This document shows positions 18,320 to 26,715 of a stretch of DNA of 64,000 bases, in pieces (positions within the stretch are counted from its first letter, which is position 1; each line of letters begins with the position of its first letter). The position numbers were made by a program, and so were the translations under genes. Source of the DNA: Lachnospiraceae bacterium UBA4260 (GTDB lineage Bacteria > Bacillota > Clostridia > Lachnospirales > Lachnospiraceae); NCBI GenBank assembly GCA_002395235.1, contig DGWK01000019.1, forward strand, positions 55,137 through 119,136. Reading direction: 5' to 3'. The notes under the pieces were generated by a model. It was not told the origin of the DNA, did no database searches, and worked only from the letters and a program-made list of their open reading frames with translations.

Positions 18320-19147
18320 ATGTCTGGTAAAGATCCGGAGCTGTCTCGCCTTGGCGAGGCACTCAGCAGTGCAAGATCTGCATATGCAGCAGCAAAAAAA
18401 ATCACAGACGAGACCAAGGCGCGATTAAATGAGACGGGAAGCCGGATTCAGACATTTAATGCGAAGATTTCGGAGCTGAAGAAGGGAATTGACGAAGAAT
18501 ACGGCGCCATGAGGGCGGAACGCGCAAATGGTGACCGCGATGCTGCTGACGAGCACCGCTCGCTGGCACAGTCAATGCAGGAGAAGCTTACGGAGATCTA
18601 TGAATCCAAGAAAGCCTGCTTCGGGGAACTGGACGAAGCGCGTGCGGCATTTAACAAAGCCCTTGATACCCAGAAGGTCCTCAGGGACAAGGTACAGGAA
18701 GCCTGGGACGGATTTAACGCAAGGCTGGAATACTTAAAGAGTGAGAACGCCAAGGAACAGGCGAAGTGGAAAGAGAAACCCTGCAAGATCTGCGGAGTAC
18801 CGATCCGCTACAACGTCGAGTGGAAGCATATTCCCAATCTCTGCAAGGATTGTTTTGACAAAGATAAGGCCAACTGGGAAGACCGGGTATGCGCCAAGTG
18901 CGGCAAGACTTTCCGGATCAACAAGGGATGGGAGCACATTCCGACGATCTGCGGCGACTGCAGAAAGATCGTAAAAGCGGAAAAGGCTGCCAGAGAGAAT
19001 GAAAAGGCGGCAAAACTTCAGGCGGAGAAAGAGGCAGCTGAGGAGAGCGCAAGACTGGCGCAGGAAGAGAGAGAGGCAGCAGCCGGCGCACTGGTTGACG
19101 TCGCCAATGAAGCTTTGGGCGAGGAAGCGGGAACGGAAAATGTCTGA
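18320..19147 (+). CDS. Coiled-coil protein with a duplicated zinc ribbon
   Basis: This 275-residue protein is of unknown function. Residues 1-140 form a long charged helical region of coiled-coil type. Two similar zinc-ribbon modules follow, starting CKICGVPIRY and CAKCGKTFRI. Both contain a W-[KE]-H-I-P-[NT] core and end in CKDC or CGDC. A final Lys/Glu/Ala-rich helix covers the last 60 residues. A strong AGGAGG precedes the ATG. The next gene (hydrolase) overlaps its end by 8 bases, implying coupled translation. It may be a DNA-, RNA- or protein-binding scaffold; nothing in the sequence decides this. Confidence 0.75.
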   Translation: MSGKDPELSRLGEALSSARSAYAAAKKITDETKARLNETGSRIQTFNAKISELKKGIDEEYGAMRAERANGDRDAADEHRSLAQSMQEKLTEIYESKKACFGELDEARAAFNKALDTQKVLRDKVQEAWDGFNARLEYLKSENAKEQAKWKEKPCKICGVPIRYNVEWKHIPNLCKDCFDKDKANWEDRVCAKCGKTFRINKGWEHIPTICGDCRKIVKAEKAARENEKAAKLQAEKEAAEESARLAQEEREAAAGALVDVANEALGEEAGTENV

Positions 19148-20051
19148 GATTTTTGAAGTCAGGATCAGAAGCGGAGAGAGCCTGAAAGGATGGTTCTGGC
19201 CGGCTGAGAACGCGGTGACAAATCTCACAATTATCACAGGAATGAATGAATACGCGCGGCGCTACGAGCCGTTCGCGCAGTGGATGAACGGGCATCACAT
19301 AAACGTCTGGTGTCTCGACGCGTTCGGACAGGGGCTGAACGCGCCTTCCGCAGACCTTTTGGAGCGCTGGCCGCAGGGTGCCTTTGACAAGACGGTCAAG
19401 GCTCTCATGCAGATGGTAAGGCTCGCGTCCTCGAACGGACTTCCCACTTTTTTGATGGGGCACTCGATGGGGTCCTTTATCGTCCAGGCTTTTTTGGAAA
19501 AGTACCCCATGAGCACGAGCGGCATTATCCTGTGCGGCTCCAACGGCGGACAGATGAGACTGATGAAGATAGGCTACAACCTGGCCAGGAGCCTGGTGCA
19601 GGACCACAACTGGTATCAGTCCAATCCCACCCTGCAGAAACTGGGGATGGGCAGCTTTGCCAAAGCCGTGAAGGACAGGGAGACGGATTTTGACTGGCTC
19701 TCTTATAACAAGGAGAACGTGCAGGCCTACATCGATGATCCCTATTGCGGGCAGGAGAACACGGGCGGATTCTGGAAGGAATTCCTGAAGGGGCTCTCGA
19801 CCATCTGGGACAACAGGGAGATGAAGAAGATTTCAAGCCGCGAGAAGATCTTTATCATATCGGGACAGGATGACCCTGTGGGGCGCATGGGAAAAGGCCC
19901 CGTCTGGCTCTGGAGAAAATACAGGAGCCTGGGGATCACCGGGGCGATCCTCAAACTCTATCCCGGCATGCGGCATGAGATCCTCAACGAAACAGATAAA
20001 GAGATCGTCTACAGGGATATCCTCAGCTTCATACAGCCCGGATATCGCTAG
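19140..20051 (+). CDS. Alpha/beta hydrolase, lysophospholipase-like
   Basis: This 303-residue protein has the nucleophile elbow GHSMGSF (Ser near residue 110). The acid is likely Asp in IISGQDDPVG, and the base His in GMRHEILNE. The layout is that of serine aldehyde-hydrolase-type lipases such as monoacylglycerol lipase/lysophospholipase. ATG 19140 overlaps the stop of the zinc-ribbon gene by 8 bases. It has no signal peptide, so it is probably cytoplasmic. Substrate unknown; membrane lipid turnover is the usual role of the group. Confidence 0.82.
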   Translation: MSEIFEVRIRSGESLKGWFWPAENAVTNLTIITGMNEYARRYEPFAQWMNGHHINVWCLDAFGQGLNAPSADLLERWPQGAFDKTVKALMQMVRLASSNGLPTFLMGHSMGSFIVQAFLEKYPMSTSGIILCGSNGGQMRLMKIGYNLARSLVQDHNWYQSNPTLQKLGMGSFAKAVKDRETDFDWLSYNKENVQAYIDDPYCGQENTGGFWKEFLKGLSTIWDNREMKKISSREKIFIISGQDDPVGRMGKGPVWLWRKYRSLGITGAILKLYPGMRHEILNETDKEIVYRDILSFIQPGYR

Positions 20052-20211
20052 AATAGACAAATACATAACAATACGCTTGTATATTTTGACCAAAACCACC
20101 CATTAGTTACGACTTATTTAGTGGATTCCCACAGATTACAAATCAAGTCTCAAGATGATAATATTACCATTGGTTAGATTTGATCACGAATTCACTAAGT
20201 TAGGAGGCCCT

Positions 20212-21636
20212 ATGGGTGGTTTTTTTGGCGCCGCGCTGCGCGAAGATGTAGTATTTGACCTGTTTTACGGAACAGATTATCATTCACACCTGGGCACCAG
20301 ACGCGCAGGAATGGCAGTGTATGATTCCGAGAAGGGATTTGACAGAGCGATCCACAATATCGAGAGCTCAAACTTCAGACCAAAATTTGAGAAGGACCTT
20401 GTAAAGATGAAGGGAAATCTCGGGATCGGCTGCATAAGCGACTATGAGCCGCAGCCTCTGATCGTCCGTTCTCATCACGGCACATACGCCATTACTACGG
20501 TCGGCAAGATCAACAATATCGACAAGCTCACGGATATGCTTTTCGGGGGAACCCACTCTCATTTCCTGGAGATGAGCGGCGGCGACATCAACCCGACGGA
20601 AATGGTCGCTTCCCTTATCAACCAGAAGAAAGATTTCGAGGAGGGCATCCTGTACGCGCAGGAAGTGATTGAAGGGTCCATGACATTCCTGATCATGACG
20701 CCCAAGGGGATATACGCTTCCAGAGATAAGTGGGGGAGAACCCCTTGCGTCATCGGCAAAAAAGAGACGGGCTACTGCGTCTGTTTCGAGAGCTTTTCCT
20801 TCCTCAATCTGGGATATACCCCGGAGAAGGAGCTGGGACCGGGCGAAGTTGTCTTTATTGATCCGGAAGGGTACGAGACAAGGATTCCGGCCCGTAAGGA
20901 GATGAGGATCTGCAGCTTCCTCTGGATCTATTACGGATTCCCCGCCTCCTCCTATGAGGGACTCAACGTCGAAGATATGCGGTACGGATGCGGCATGAAG
21001 CTGGCCGAGAGAGATATCAGGCGCGGCAACATTCACCCCGACTGTGTGGCAGGCGTCCCGGACTCGGGCGTGGCCCATGCGGTGGGATACGCCAACAGAT
21101 CGGGCGTGCCCTACTCAAGACCGTTTGTAAAATATACGCCCACCTGGCCGAGATCTTTCATGCCTACGCATCAGAGCAGGAGAGACCTGATCGCCAAGAT
21201 GAAGCTCATCCCCATTCACGAGCTGATCGGCGGAAAGAGACTTCTTCTGATCGACGATTCCATCGTGCGCGGAACGCAGCTGCGCGAGACCACGGAATAC
21301 CTCTACAACAGCGGCGCGGTGGAAGTGCATATTCGCCCCGCCTGCCCGCCTCTGGTATTCGGGTGCAAGTATCTCAACTTCTCCAGATCGGACTCGGAGA
21401 AGGAACTGATCACCCGCAGAAAGATGGAGATGCTCGAAGGGACTTCCGATTTCAGCGAAGCGGTCCTGGAGAAATACACGGATCCCGATTCGGACCAGTA
21501 CCACGCGATGCTCGAGGAGATCCGCAAGGAGCTGAACTTCACATCGCTCCACTATCATCGCCTGGACGACATGATCGAAGCGATCAATCTGGAGCCCTGC
21601 AAGCTGTGCACGTACTGCTGGAGCGGCAAAGAATAA
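20212..21636 (+). CDS. Amidophosphoribosyltransferase homologue lacking the N-terminal Cys
   Basis: The start ATG 20212 has TAGGAGG five bases before it and yields 474 residues beginning MGGFFGAALREDVV. Both domains of PurF are recognisable: an Ntn-type glutaminase fold (YHSHLGTRRAGMAVY) and a phosphoribosyltransferase domain with the PRPP loop LLIDDSIVRGTQ. True PurF begins Met-Cys-Gly and uses Cys as nucleophile after Met removal; here that position is Gly. Glutamine hydrolysis by the normal route is therefore unlikely. An ammonia-dependent, regulatory or different role is possible. A strong bidirectional terminator follows. Confidence 0.85.
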   Translation: MGGFFGAALREDVVFDLFYGTDYHSHLGTRRAGMAVYDSEKGFDRAIHNIESSNFRPKFEKDLVKMKGNLGIGCISDYEPQPLIVRSHHGTYAITTVGKINNIDKLTDMLFGGTHSHFLEMSGGDINPTEMVASLINQKKDFEEGILYAQEVIEGSMTFLIMTPKGIYASRDKWGRTPCVIGKKETGYCVCFESFSFLNLGYTPEKELGPGEVVFIDPEGYETRIPARKEMRICSFLWIYYGFPASSYEGLNVEDMRYGCGMKLAERDIRRGNIHPDCVAGVPDSGVAHAVGYANRSGVPYSRPFVKYTPTWPRSFMPTHQSRRDLIAKMKLIPIHELIGGKRLLLIDDSIVRGTQLRETTEYLYNSGAVEVHIRPACPPLVFGCKYLNFSRSDSEKELITRRKMEMLEGTSDFSEAVLEKYTDPDSDQYHAMLEEIRKELNFTSLHYHRLDDMIEAINLEPCKLCTYCWSGKE

Positions 21637-21648
21637 TTCATATAAAAA

Positions 21649-21697
21649 AGAGACATGGGGCCGGTTCTGATGAACCGGCCCCGTGTCTCTTTATCTT
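21649..21697. terminator. Bidirectional terminator between the PurF-like gene and citrate synthase
   Basis: A 19-bp perfect stem AGAGACATGGGGCCGGTTC, loop TGAT, with its complement, lies between convergent genes. It is flanked by an A-run on the left and TTTATCTTT on the right, so it can act on both strands. Confidence 0.9.
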
Positions 21698-21731
21698 TGG
21701 TGTGTCAGCGGATACGTCCCCCTGACACATT

Positions 21732-23090
21732 TTATCTTTTTTTCATCGGAATATATTTCTGGTGCTCACCGATGTACTTGGTGGCAGGACGCATGATCTT
21801 TCCGTCGTACATCTTGTTCTCCACGTTGTGGGCGACCCAGCCGGCCACGCGCGCGATGGCGAACAGCGGTGTGAAGAGGTCCTCCGGGATGCCCAGCATG
21901 GTGTAGGCGAAGCCGGAGTAGTAGTCGACGTTGGCGCAGATCGGCTTTCCGCGGTGCTCCATGACCGCCTGCTTGACCACTTTCTCAAAGGTGGCGTAGA
22001 ATTTGTATCTCTCAGGGCAGCCCTGCTCGTCGGCGAGGGTCTTGCACAGACTGCGAAGAAGCTCGCAGCGGGGATCGCTGAGGGTGTAGACGGCGTGCCC
22101 GAAGCCGTATACGAGGCCTGAGTTGTCGTAATAATCCTTGTCCAGGATCTTGTCCACGATAGAACGCAGAAGGCCTTCGTCGCTGGAATAATGCGTGTCG
22201 GCGATGATCTGCTGCATCATCTTATAGACACTGATGCTGGCGCCGCCGTGCTTGGGACCCTTGAGGGAACCGATGGAACCGCAGACTGCGGAATAGAGAT
22301 CGGTGCCGGTGGAGCCCATGACTACGTTCGTAAAAGTGGAGTTATTACCGCCGCCGTGCTCGGCGTGGATCATCATGATCGCGTCGAGAACGGACGCCTC
22401 ATGCTCAGTAAATTTGCCGTCCGTGCGGAGCATGTAAAGGATGTTCTCCGCGATGGAATACTCGGGCCTGGGATAGTGGATGATCAGCGACTGCCTGTAA
22501 AAGTGGTGCATCTTGGCGAAGTAGGAGTAGCATCCGATCGAAGGGAACTTGGCCACGAGATCGATGCCCTTGAGCAGCGTCTGGTACACATCCTGCGCGT
22601 CCGGGTCGGGGGCATAATTATAGAGAGAGATCGTGCTGGACTGCAGCTTGTTCATGAGGTTGCGGGACGGAGTCCTCAGAATGTCGTTGGTGAGGAAATC
22701 CGCGGGCAGGTCATAGCGGTCCGAGAGGCACTTCTTGAAATTGACAAATTCCGTGCGGTCCGGCAGATAGCCGAACAGAAGAAGAAAGACCGTCTCCTCA
22801 TATCCGTAGTGGCCTTGGCGGTTCATGAGCAGGTCCTTGATGCTGTAGCCGCGGTAGATCAGGTCGCCTTCGCAGGGAATGACATTGCCGGCTTCGTCCT
22901 TGGTGTAGCCGATGACGTCGCAGACCTTGGTAAGTCCGATCCGGACGCCGGTGCCGTCGTCATTTCGGAGGCCTTTCTTGACGTTGTATTCTTTAAAGAG
23001 CGGGTTGGGGATATCTGTATAGTTGGATGACCGTCCGAAAAATCTGGCCAAAATATTGTCGTCATGGAAATTAAGGTTGTAATCTGTCAT
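21732..23090 (-). CDS. gltA: Citrate synthase
   Basis: This 452-residue enzyme condenses oxaloacetate and acetyl-CoA. Signatures include the HAEHGGGNNSTFT stretch, GPKHGGAS with a catalytic His, and FGHAVY. Translation most likely starts at ATG 23090 (MTDYNLNF). A GGAG lies about 7 bases before it, inside the codons following an upstream ATG at 23102, which itself has no ribosome site. It is the only minus-strand gene recognised in the window. It is likely part of an incomplete TCA branch for glutamate synthesis. Confidence 0.95.
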   Translation of the reverse strand: MTDYNLNFHDDNILARFFGRSSNYTDIPNPLFKEYNVKKGLRNDDGTGVRIGLTKVCDVIGYTKDEAGNVIPCEGDLIYRGYSIKDLLMNRQGHYGYEETVFLLLFGYLPDRTEFVNFKKCLSDRYDLPADFLTNDILRTPSRNLMNKLQSSTISLYNYAPDPDAQDVYQTLLKGIDLVAKFPSIGCYSYFAKMHHFYRQSLIIHYPRPEYSIAENILYMLRTDGKFTEHEASVLDAIMMIHAEHGGGNNSTFTNVVMGSTGTDLYSAVCGSIGSLKGPKHGGASISVYKMMQQIIADTHYSSDEGLLRSIVDKILDKDYYDNSGLVYGFGHAVYTLSDPRCELLRSLCKTLADEQGCPERYKFYATFEKVVKQAVMEHRGKPICANVDYYSGFAYTMLGIPEDLFTPLFAIARVAGWVAHNVENKMYDGKIMRPATKYIGEHQKYIPMKKR

Positions 23091-23141
23091 AAAATACTCC
23101 ATTTACAAAAATTGTATACAAGGATGCAGTTGTTTCTGCCT

Positions 23142-23180
23142 ATTATAACATGTTCTCAATATTTTGAAACAGGAAAATAT
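23142..23180 (-). promoter_or_regulatory. Promoter and operator-like palindrome for citrate synthase
   Basis: On the minus strand a perfect TATAAT (23147 to 23142) has a weak TTTCAA at 16-bp spacing. ATATTTT...AAAATAT (23159-23180, 8-nt gap) overlaps the -35 region and could bind a regulator. It does not fit the CodY consensus well. Confidence 0.45.
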
Positions 23181-23266
23181 GCGCAATGTCAAGATTTTTG
23201 TCCCTCAAAATGGTATCATAAGAAGAAGCGCTGAAGGCAGTGCAAAAACGGACCGGAGTTCAGAAT

Positions 23267-24997
23267 ATGAAAAAGGATAATAAAGGATCCGTCCGAAAGA
23301 CGGAAGATATATATGAAGACGGCAGCACGATCTCTGCAAAGCAGAAGCTGATCCTGGACGCGCTGCTAAGAGAATACGAGATCGCCCTCATGCTTGATCT
23401 GTCCAAAGATACCTACGAGGTCTTCAAGCTGTCGGGGCGTTTTGCCAGGAGCCTTTCGCCGATGCTTCGGGATAAGTTTTCGATCACCATGCTCGAGATC
23501 GCGGACGGCTGTATCTATTCTTATGACTACGACCTGTTTATCGGAGCCGTATCTTTAGAAGGCCTCCGGATCAGACTGGAAAGCGAAGAGTTCTGCAGCT
23601 TTGTGTTCCGGGCCATCACAAGCAGGGGACCGGAGTACTTCCGAATGAGGATCATCAAGGCGGAAGAGGGACTGAAGGCTTTCGTCGGCGTGTCCTGCAT
23701 TCAGGACGAGATGAGCAGGGAACTGCAGCAGAGAAAGCTGTTCGAAGGGGCTCTGGACCGGGCGAGAAGCGCGGATTCGGCCAAGAGCACTTTTTTGACC
23801 AATATGTCCCACGATATCAGAACGCCCATGAACGCGATCATAGGGTTCACCAATATCGCCTCCACACACCTGGACGACAGGGACAGGGTGAAGGACGCCC
23901 TGGACAAGATCCGCACGTCCAGTAATCACCTGCTGAGCCTGATCAACGATGTGCTGGATATGAGCAGGATCGAGAGCGGAAGGCTCACGATCAGCGAGAA
24001 CCGGTGCGACCTCAGACAGATCGTAGAGAACATACAGGGCATCATGACGCCGCAGATGACGGGAAAGGGTCTGGACTTTACTGTTTCGATGCAGACCGTT
24101 GTCAACCCGGAAGTCTTCTGCGACGAGACGAGAGTCACGCAGATCCTCCTCAATCTTTTGAGCAACGCCGTCAAGTACACGCCGCCCGGCGGAAAGGTCA
24201 ATCTGACCATCCTTCAGAAACCGTGCATCAGCGGCCGGAGATACTGCGGCTATGTGTTCAAAGTCAGCGATACCGGGATCGGGATCGGCAAGGACTTTAT
24301 CAGCCATGTCTTTGAGCCGTTTGAGAGAGAGACCGGCAGGACCGGAATCAACACCTACGGGAGCGGCCTGGGCATGTCCATAGCCAAGGGAATTGTGGAC
24401 ATGATGGGCGGCAATATCCGCGTGGAGAGCGAAGAGAACGTGGGAACGCAGTTCATCGTAGAGCTGGAACTGCGGCCTTCGGGAGGATGCGGCGAGCAGT
24501 CCCCGGAGCAGAGAGCACAGGTCAGTGAATTAGTGGAAGACAGCGGCGAAGATATGGCTGTTTTCCGGGATCATGAGGACCGGAAGACAAACAGGGCCGG
24601 AGATGTGGGATGGATCGAAGGGAGAAGGCTCCTCCTTGTTGAAGATAACCCTCTCAACAGAGAGATCGCAGAGGAAATGCTCATGGAGGACGGCTTCAAA
24701 GTGGAGTCCGCGGAGAACGGCAGAAAAGCGCTCCAGATGATCGTCGAAGCTGATCCCTGGTACTATTCGGCAGTCCTCATGGACATTCAGATGCCGGTCA
24801 TGGACGGGTACGAGGCGACAAAGCGGATCCGGGCGCTCCCGGACCGCAGCAGGGCGCAGATCCCGATCATAGCCATGACGGCCAACGCCTTTAAGGAGGA
24901 CCGCAGCAGGGCGGCGGAGAGCGGAATGGACGCGTATATCTCGAAACCGGTGGATGTGCTGACTCTCAGGTATGTCCTGCGGCGCGTGCTCCGATAA
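23267..24997 (+). CDS. Soluble hybrid histidine kinase/response regulator
   Basis: This 576-residue protein has no membrane segment. Residues 1-150 form an uncharacterised, probably PAS-like, sensor region. A HisKA domain follows (H-box NMSHDIRTPMNAIIGF, His near residue 182), then HATPase_c (N-box TQILLNLLSNAVKY; G-box VSDTGIGIG). A C-terminal receiver domain has Asp506 in LMDIQMPVMDGYEA. The start ATG 23267 has GGAG eight bases ahead; an upstream GTG at 23240 has none. No partner regulator or output domain is encoded nearby, so the signal probably passes to a distant phosphotransfer protein. Confidence 0.9.
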   Translation: MKKDNKGSVRKTEDIYEDGSTISAKQKLILDALLREYEIALMLDLSKDTYEVFKLSGRFARSLSPMLRDKFSITMLEIADGCIYSYDYDLFIGAVSLEGLRIRLESEEFCSFVFRAITSRGPEYFRMRIIKAEEGLKAFVGVSCIQDEMSRELQQRKLFEGALDRARSADSAKSTFLTNMSHDIRTPMNAIIGFTNIASTHLDDRDRVKDALDKIRTSSNHLLSLINDVLDMSRIESGRLTISENRCDLRQIVENIQGIMTPQMTGKGLDFTVSMQTVVNPEVFCDETRVTQILLNLLSNAVKYTPPGGKVNLTILQKPCISGRRYCGYVFKVSDTGIGIGKDFISHVFEPFERETGRTGINTYGSGLGMSIAKGIVDMMGGNIRVESEENVGTQFIVELELRPSGGCGEQSPEQRAQVSELVEDSGEDMAVFRDHEDRKTNRAGDVGWIEGRRLLLVEDNPLNREIAEEMLMEDGFKVESAENGRKALQMIVEADPWYYSAVLMDIQMPVMDGYEATKRIRALPDRSRAQIPIIAMTANAFKEDRSRAAESGMDAYISKPVDVLTLRYVLRRVLR

Positions 24998-25024
24998 ACC
25001 CGTGCAGAAGAAAGGAGAAATATC

Positions 25025-25807
25025 ATGATTCCGGCTTATTCGATCGATCCCGACAGACAGTATCACATACAGGTGGCAAAGGGCGAAGTGGGAAGATATG
25101 TTCTTCTTCCCGGCGATCCCAAGAGATGCGCCAAGATCGCGAAATATTTTGACGATCCGGTACTGATCGCGGACAGCAGAGAATACATAACATATACAGG
25201 TACGGTGGACGGCGTCAAAGTGAGCGTGACTTCCACGGGCATAGGCGGTCCCTCCGCGGCGATCGCGCTGGAGGAACTGACCAACTGCGGCGCAGACACA
25301 TTTATCAGAGTCGGCACCTGCGGAGGCATGCAGGAGGAGGTCCTGAGCGGCGACCTGGTGATCGCCTCGGGAGCCATCCGTATGGACGGGACCAGCAGAG
25401 AATACGCGCCGCCGGAGTATCCCGCAGTGGGGGATTACGAGATCCTGAAGGCGCTCGAAGAGGCGGCGGACAATCTCGGAATGCGCCATCACGTCGGGGT
25501 GGTCCACTGCAAGGACGCCTTCTACGGGCAGCACAATCCGGAGCTCCTTCCCCAGAGCGAGGTCCTCTTGCAGAAGTGGGACGCCTATTTAAGGCTCGGC
25601 TGTCTGGCCTCCGAAATGGAGTCCGCGACGCTCTTTATCGTGGGCGGCTACCGCAAGGTCAGGACCGGCACGGTCCTTCTGACCATGGCAAACCAGACCA
25701 GAGCGAAGATGGGCCTGCCCAATCCGATCGTCCACGATACGGACGGCGCGATCAGGACGGCCATCGAGGCAGTGCGGGTACTCATACGAAAAGACAGCGC
25801 GAAATGA
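25025..25807 (+). CDS. udp: Uridine phosphorylase
   Basis: This 260-residue member of the purine/uridine phosphorylase family carries the phosphate-binding LPGDPKRCAKIA, a TGIGGPSAAIALEEL stretch and the GTCGGMQ loop. The SEMESATLF segment is typical of uridine phosphorylases. It cleaves uridine to uracil and ribose-1-phosphate. An AGGAGA site lies before the ATG. It is followed 14 bases later by cytidine deaminase, forming a pyrimidine-salvage pair that converts cytidine to uridine and then uracil. Confidence 0.92.
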   Translation: MIPAYSIDPDRQYHIQVAKGEVGRYVLLPGDPKRCAKIAKYFDDPVLIADSREYITYTGTVDGVKVSVTSTGIGGPSAAIALEELTNCGADTFIRVGTCGGMQEEVLSGDLVIASGAIRMDGTSREYAPPEYPAVGDYEILKALEEAADNLGMRHHVGVVHCKDAFYGQHNPELLPQSEVLLQKWDAYLRLGCLASEMESATLFIVGGYRKVRTGTVLLTMANQTRAKMGLPNPIVHDTDGAIRTAIEAVRVLIRKDSAK

Positions 25808-25821
25808 TCAAAGGAGGAAGC

Positions 25822-26268
25822 ATGGGAGAGAGTAAGATCACAGTCAGCGACGCGCTCATTACCGAATTGATCGAGAAAGCTCTTCTTATGAGAGAGCTCT
25901 CCTACAGCCCTTACTCGGGATTCTCCGTGGGAGCGGCCCTCCTTACGCAGGAAGGCAGGATCTACGGGGGCTGCAACATAGAGAACGCCGCCTATTCCGT
26001 GACGATCTGCGCGGAAAGGGTCGCCATGTCCAAGGCGGTGAGCGAGGGAGAATACAGATTCCGCGCACTGGCGGTGGCCGGCGGTAAGGAGAAGACGCCG
26101 GACGTATACAGTTTTCCCTGCGGCTCCTGCAGGCAGTTTATGAGGGAGTTCTGCGACACCGAAAGTTTCCTCGTCATTGTGGCAAAGAGCACAGAGGACT
26201 ATAAGGTCTATACCCTTGAGCAGCTCCTTCCCAATTCTTTCGGTCCGGAAGCGCTGGACATGGGATAA
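25822..26268 (+). CDS. cdd: Cytidine deaminase
   Basis: This 148-residue enzyme carries the zinc and catalytic motif CAERVA (Cys ligand plus catalytic Glu) and PCGSCRQ (two Cys ligands), as in tetrameric cytidine deaminases with three Cys ligands. SPYSGFSVGAALL and GGCNIENAAYS are family signatures. A perfect AGGAGG precedes the ATG. It is in one operon with udp. Confidence 0.95.
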   Translation: MGESKITVSDALITELIEKALLMRELSYSPYSGFSVGAALLTQEGRIYGGCNIENAAYSVTICAERVAMSKAVSEGEYRFRALAVAGGKEKTPDVYSFPCGSCRQFMREFCDTESFLVIVAKSTEDYKVYTLEQLLPNSFGPEALDMG

Positions 26269-26284
26269 GGCGCACGCGGCGCAG

Positions 26285-26307
26285 CGGCCCGCAAAATAGC
26301 GGCGGCC
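26285..26307. repeat. GC-rich imperfect spacer hairpin
   Basis: GGCCCGC..., A-rich loop, ...GCGGCGGCC in the 52-base spacer after cdd. It is imperfect, but has the same GCCCGC theme as other host spacers. Confidence 0.3.
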
Positions 26308-26320
26308 TTAAGGAGAAAAT

Positions 26321-26647
26321 ATGGACTGTAAAGAGTTTAACGGCCTGATTCAGGACTTTCTGAACGACAGGCTCAGCGAGATGAAACTCTCTGAGTTTCT
26401 CTCCCACATAGAGAGCTGCGACAGCTGCAGGGACGAGCTCCGCATCCAATACCTGATCTATGAAGGTCTCGAGAGACTTGAGTCCGGCGACACTTTTGAT
26501 GTGGATAAGGATCTGGCGGATCTTATGAAACTGCAGAAGAAGCGGCTGGGCGTTCGGCACGGCATCAAGATGACCGCGATCGCTTCGGAGATCATCACGA
26601 CGGCGGCGTTCATCATTGTCCTGTTTGTCGTGCTGTTCTACCAGTGA
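26321..26647 (+). CDS. Membrane-anchored zf-HC2 (anti-sigma-type) protein
   Basis: This 108-residue protein has an N-terminal putative zinc finger of the zf-HC2 type (HIESCDSC, His-x3-Cys-x2-Cys, near residue 29). A linker follows, then a single C-terminal transmembrane helix (IITTAAFIIVLFVVLFYQ). This is the layout of small anti-sigma factors, although no ECF sigma gene is adjacent. The ATG has AGGAGA upstream. polA starts about 70 bases later. Its function as an anti-sigma factor is inference from domain order only. Confidence 0.75.
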   Translation: MDCKEFNGLIQDFLNDRLSEMKLSEFLSHIESCDSCRDELRIQYLIYEGLERLESGDTFDVDKDLADLMKLQKKRLGVRHGIKMTAIASEIITTAAFIIVLFVVLFYQ

Positions 26648-26678
26648 ACGGTCCGGACAGACGCGCCTGCGTCGATAA

Positions 26679-26695
26679 GGCCCGCTCCGCGGGCC
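26679..26695. repeat. Short GC-rich spacer hairpin before polA
   Basis: GGCCCGC, loop TCC, GCGGGCC is a perfect 7-bp stem. It sits 21 bases before the polA start codon. Confidence 0.5.
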
Positions 26696-26715
26696 ATGAA
26701 GAAAGGAAATGGCGG

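Noticed and set aside
15790..18417. 875-codon minus-strand frame opposite the 871-residue gene
   Set aside because: It was considered because the plus-strand product is also unknown. The plus-strand protein has internal repeats and normal composition, and lies in a co-directional set of genes, so the minus frame is the shadow.
23159..23180. CodY box at the citrate synthase promoter
   Set aside because: The inverted repeat has an 8-base gap and does not fit the 15-base CodY consensus.
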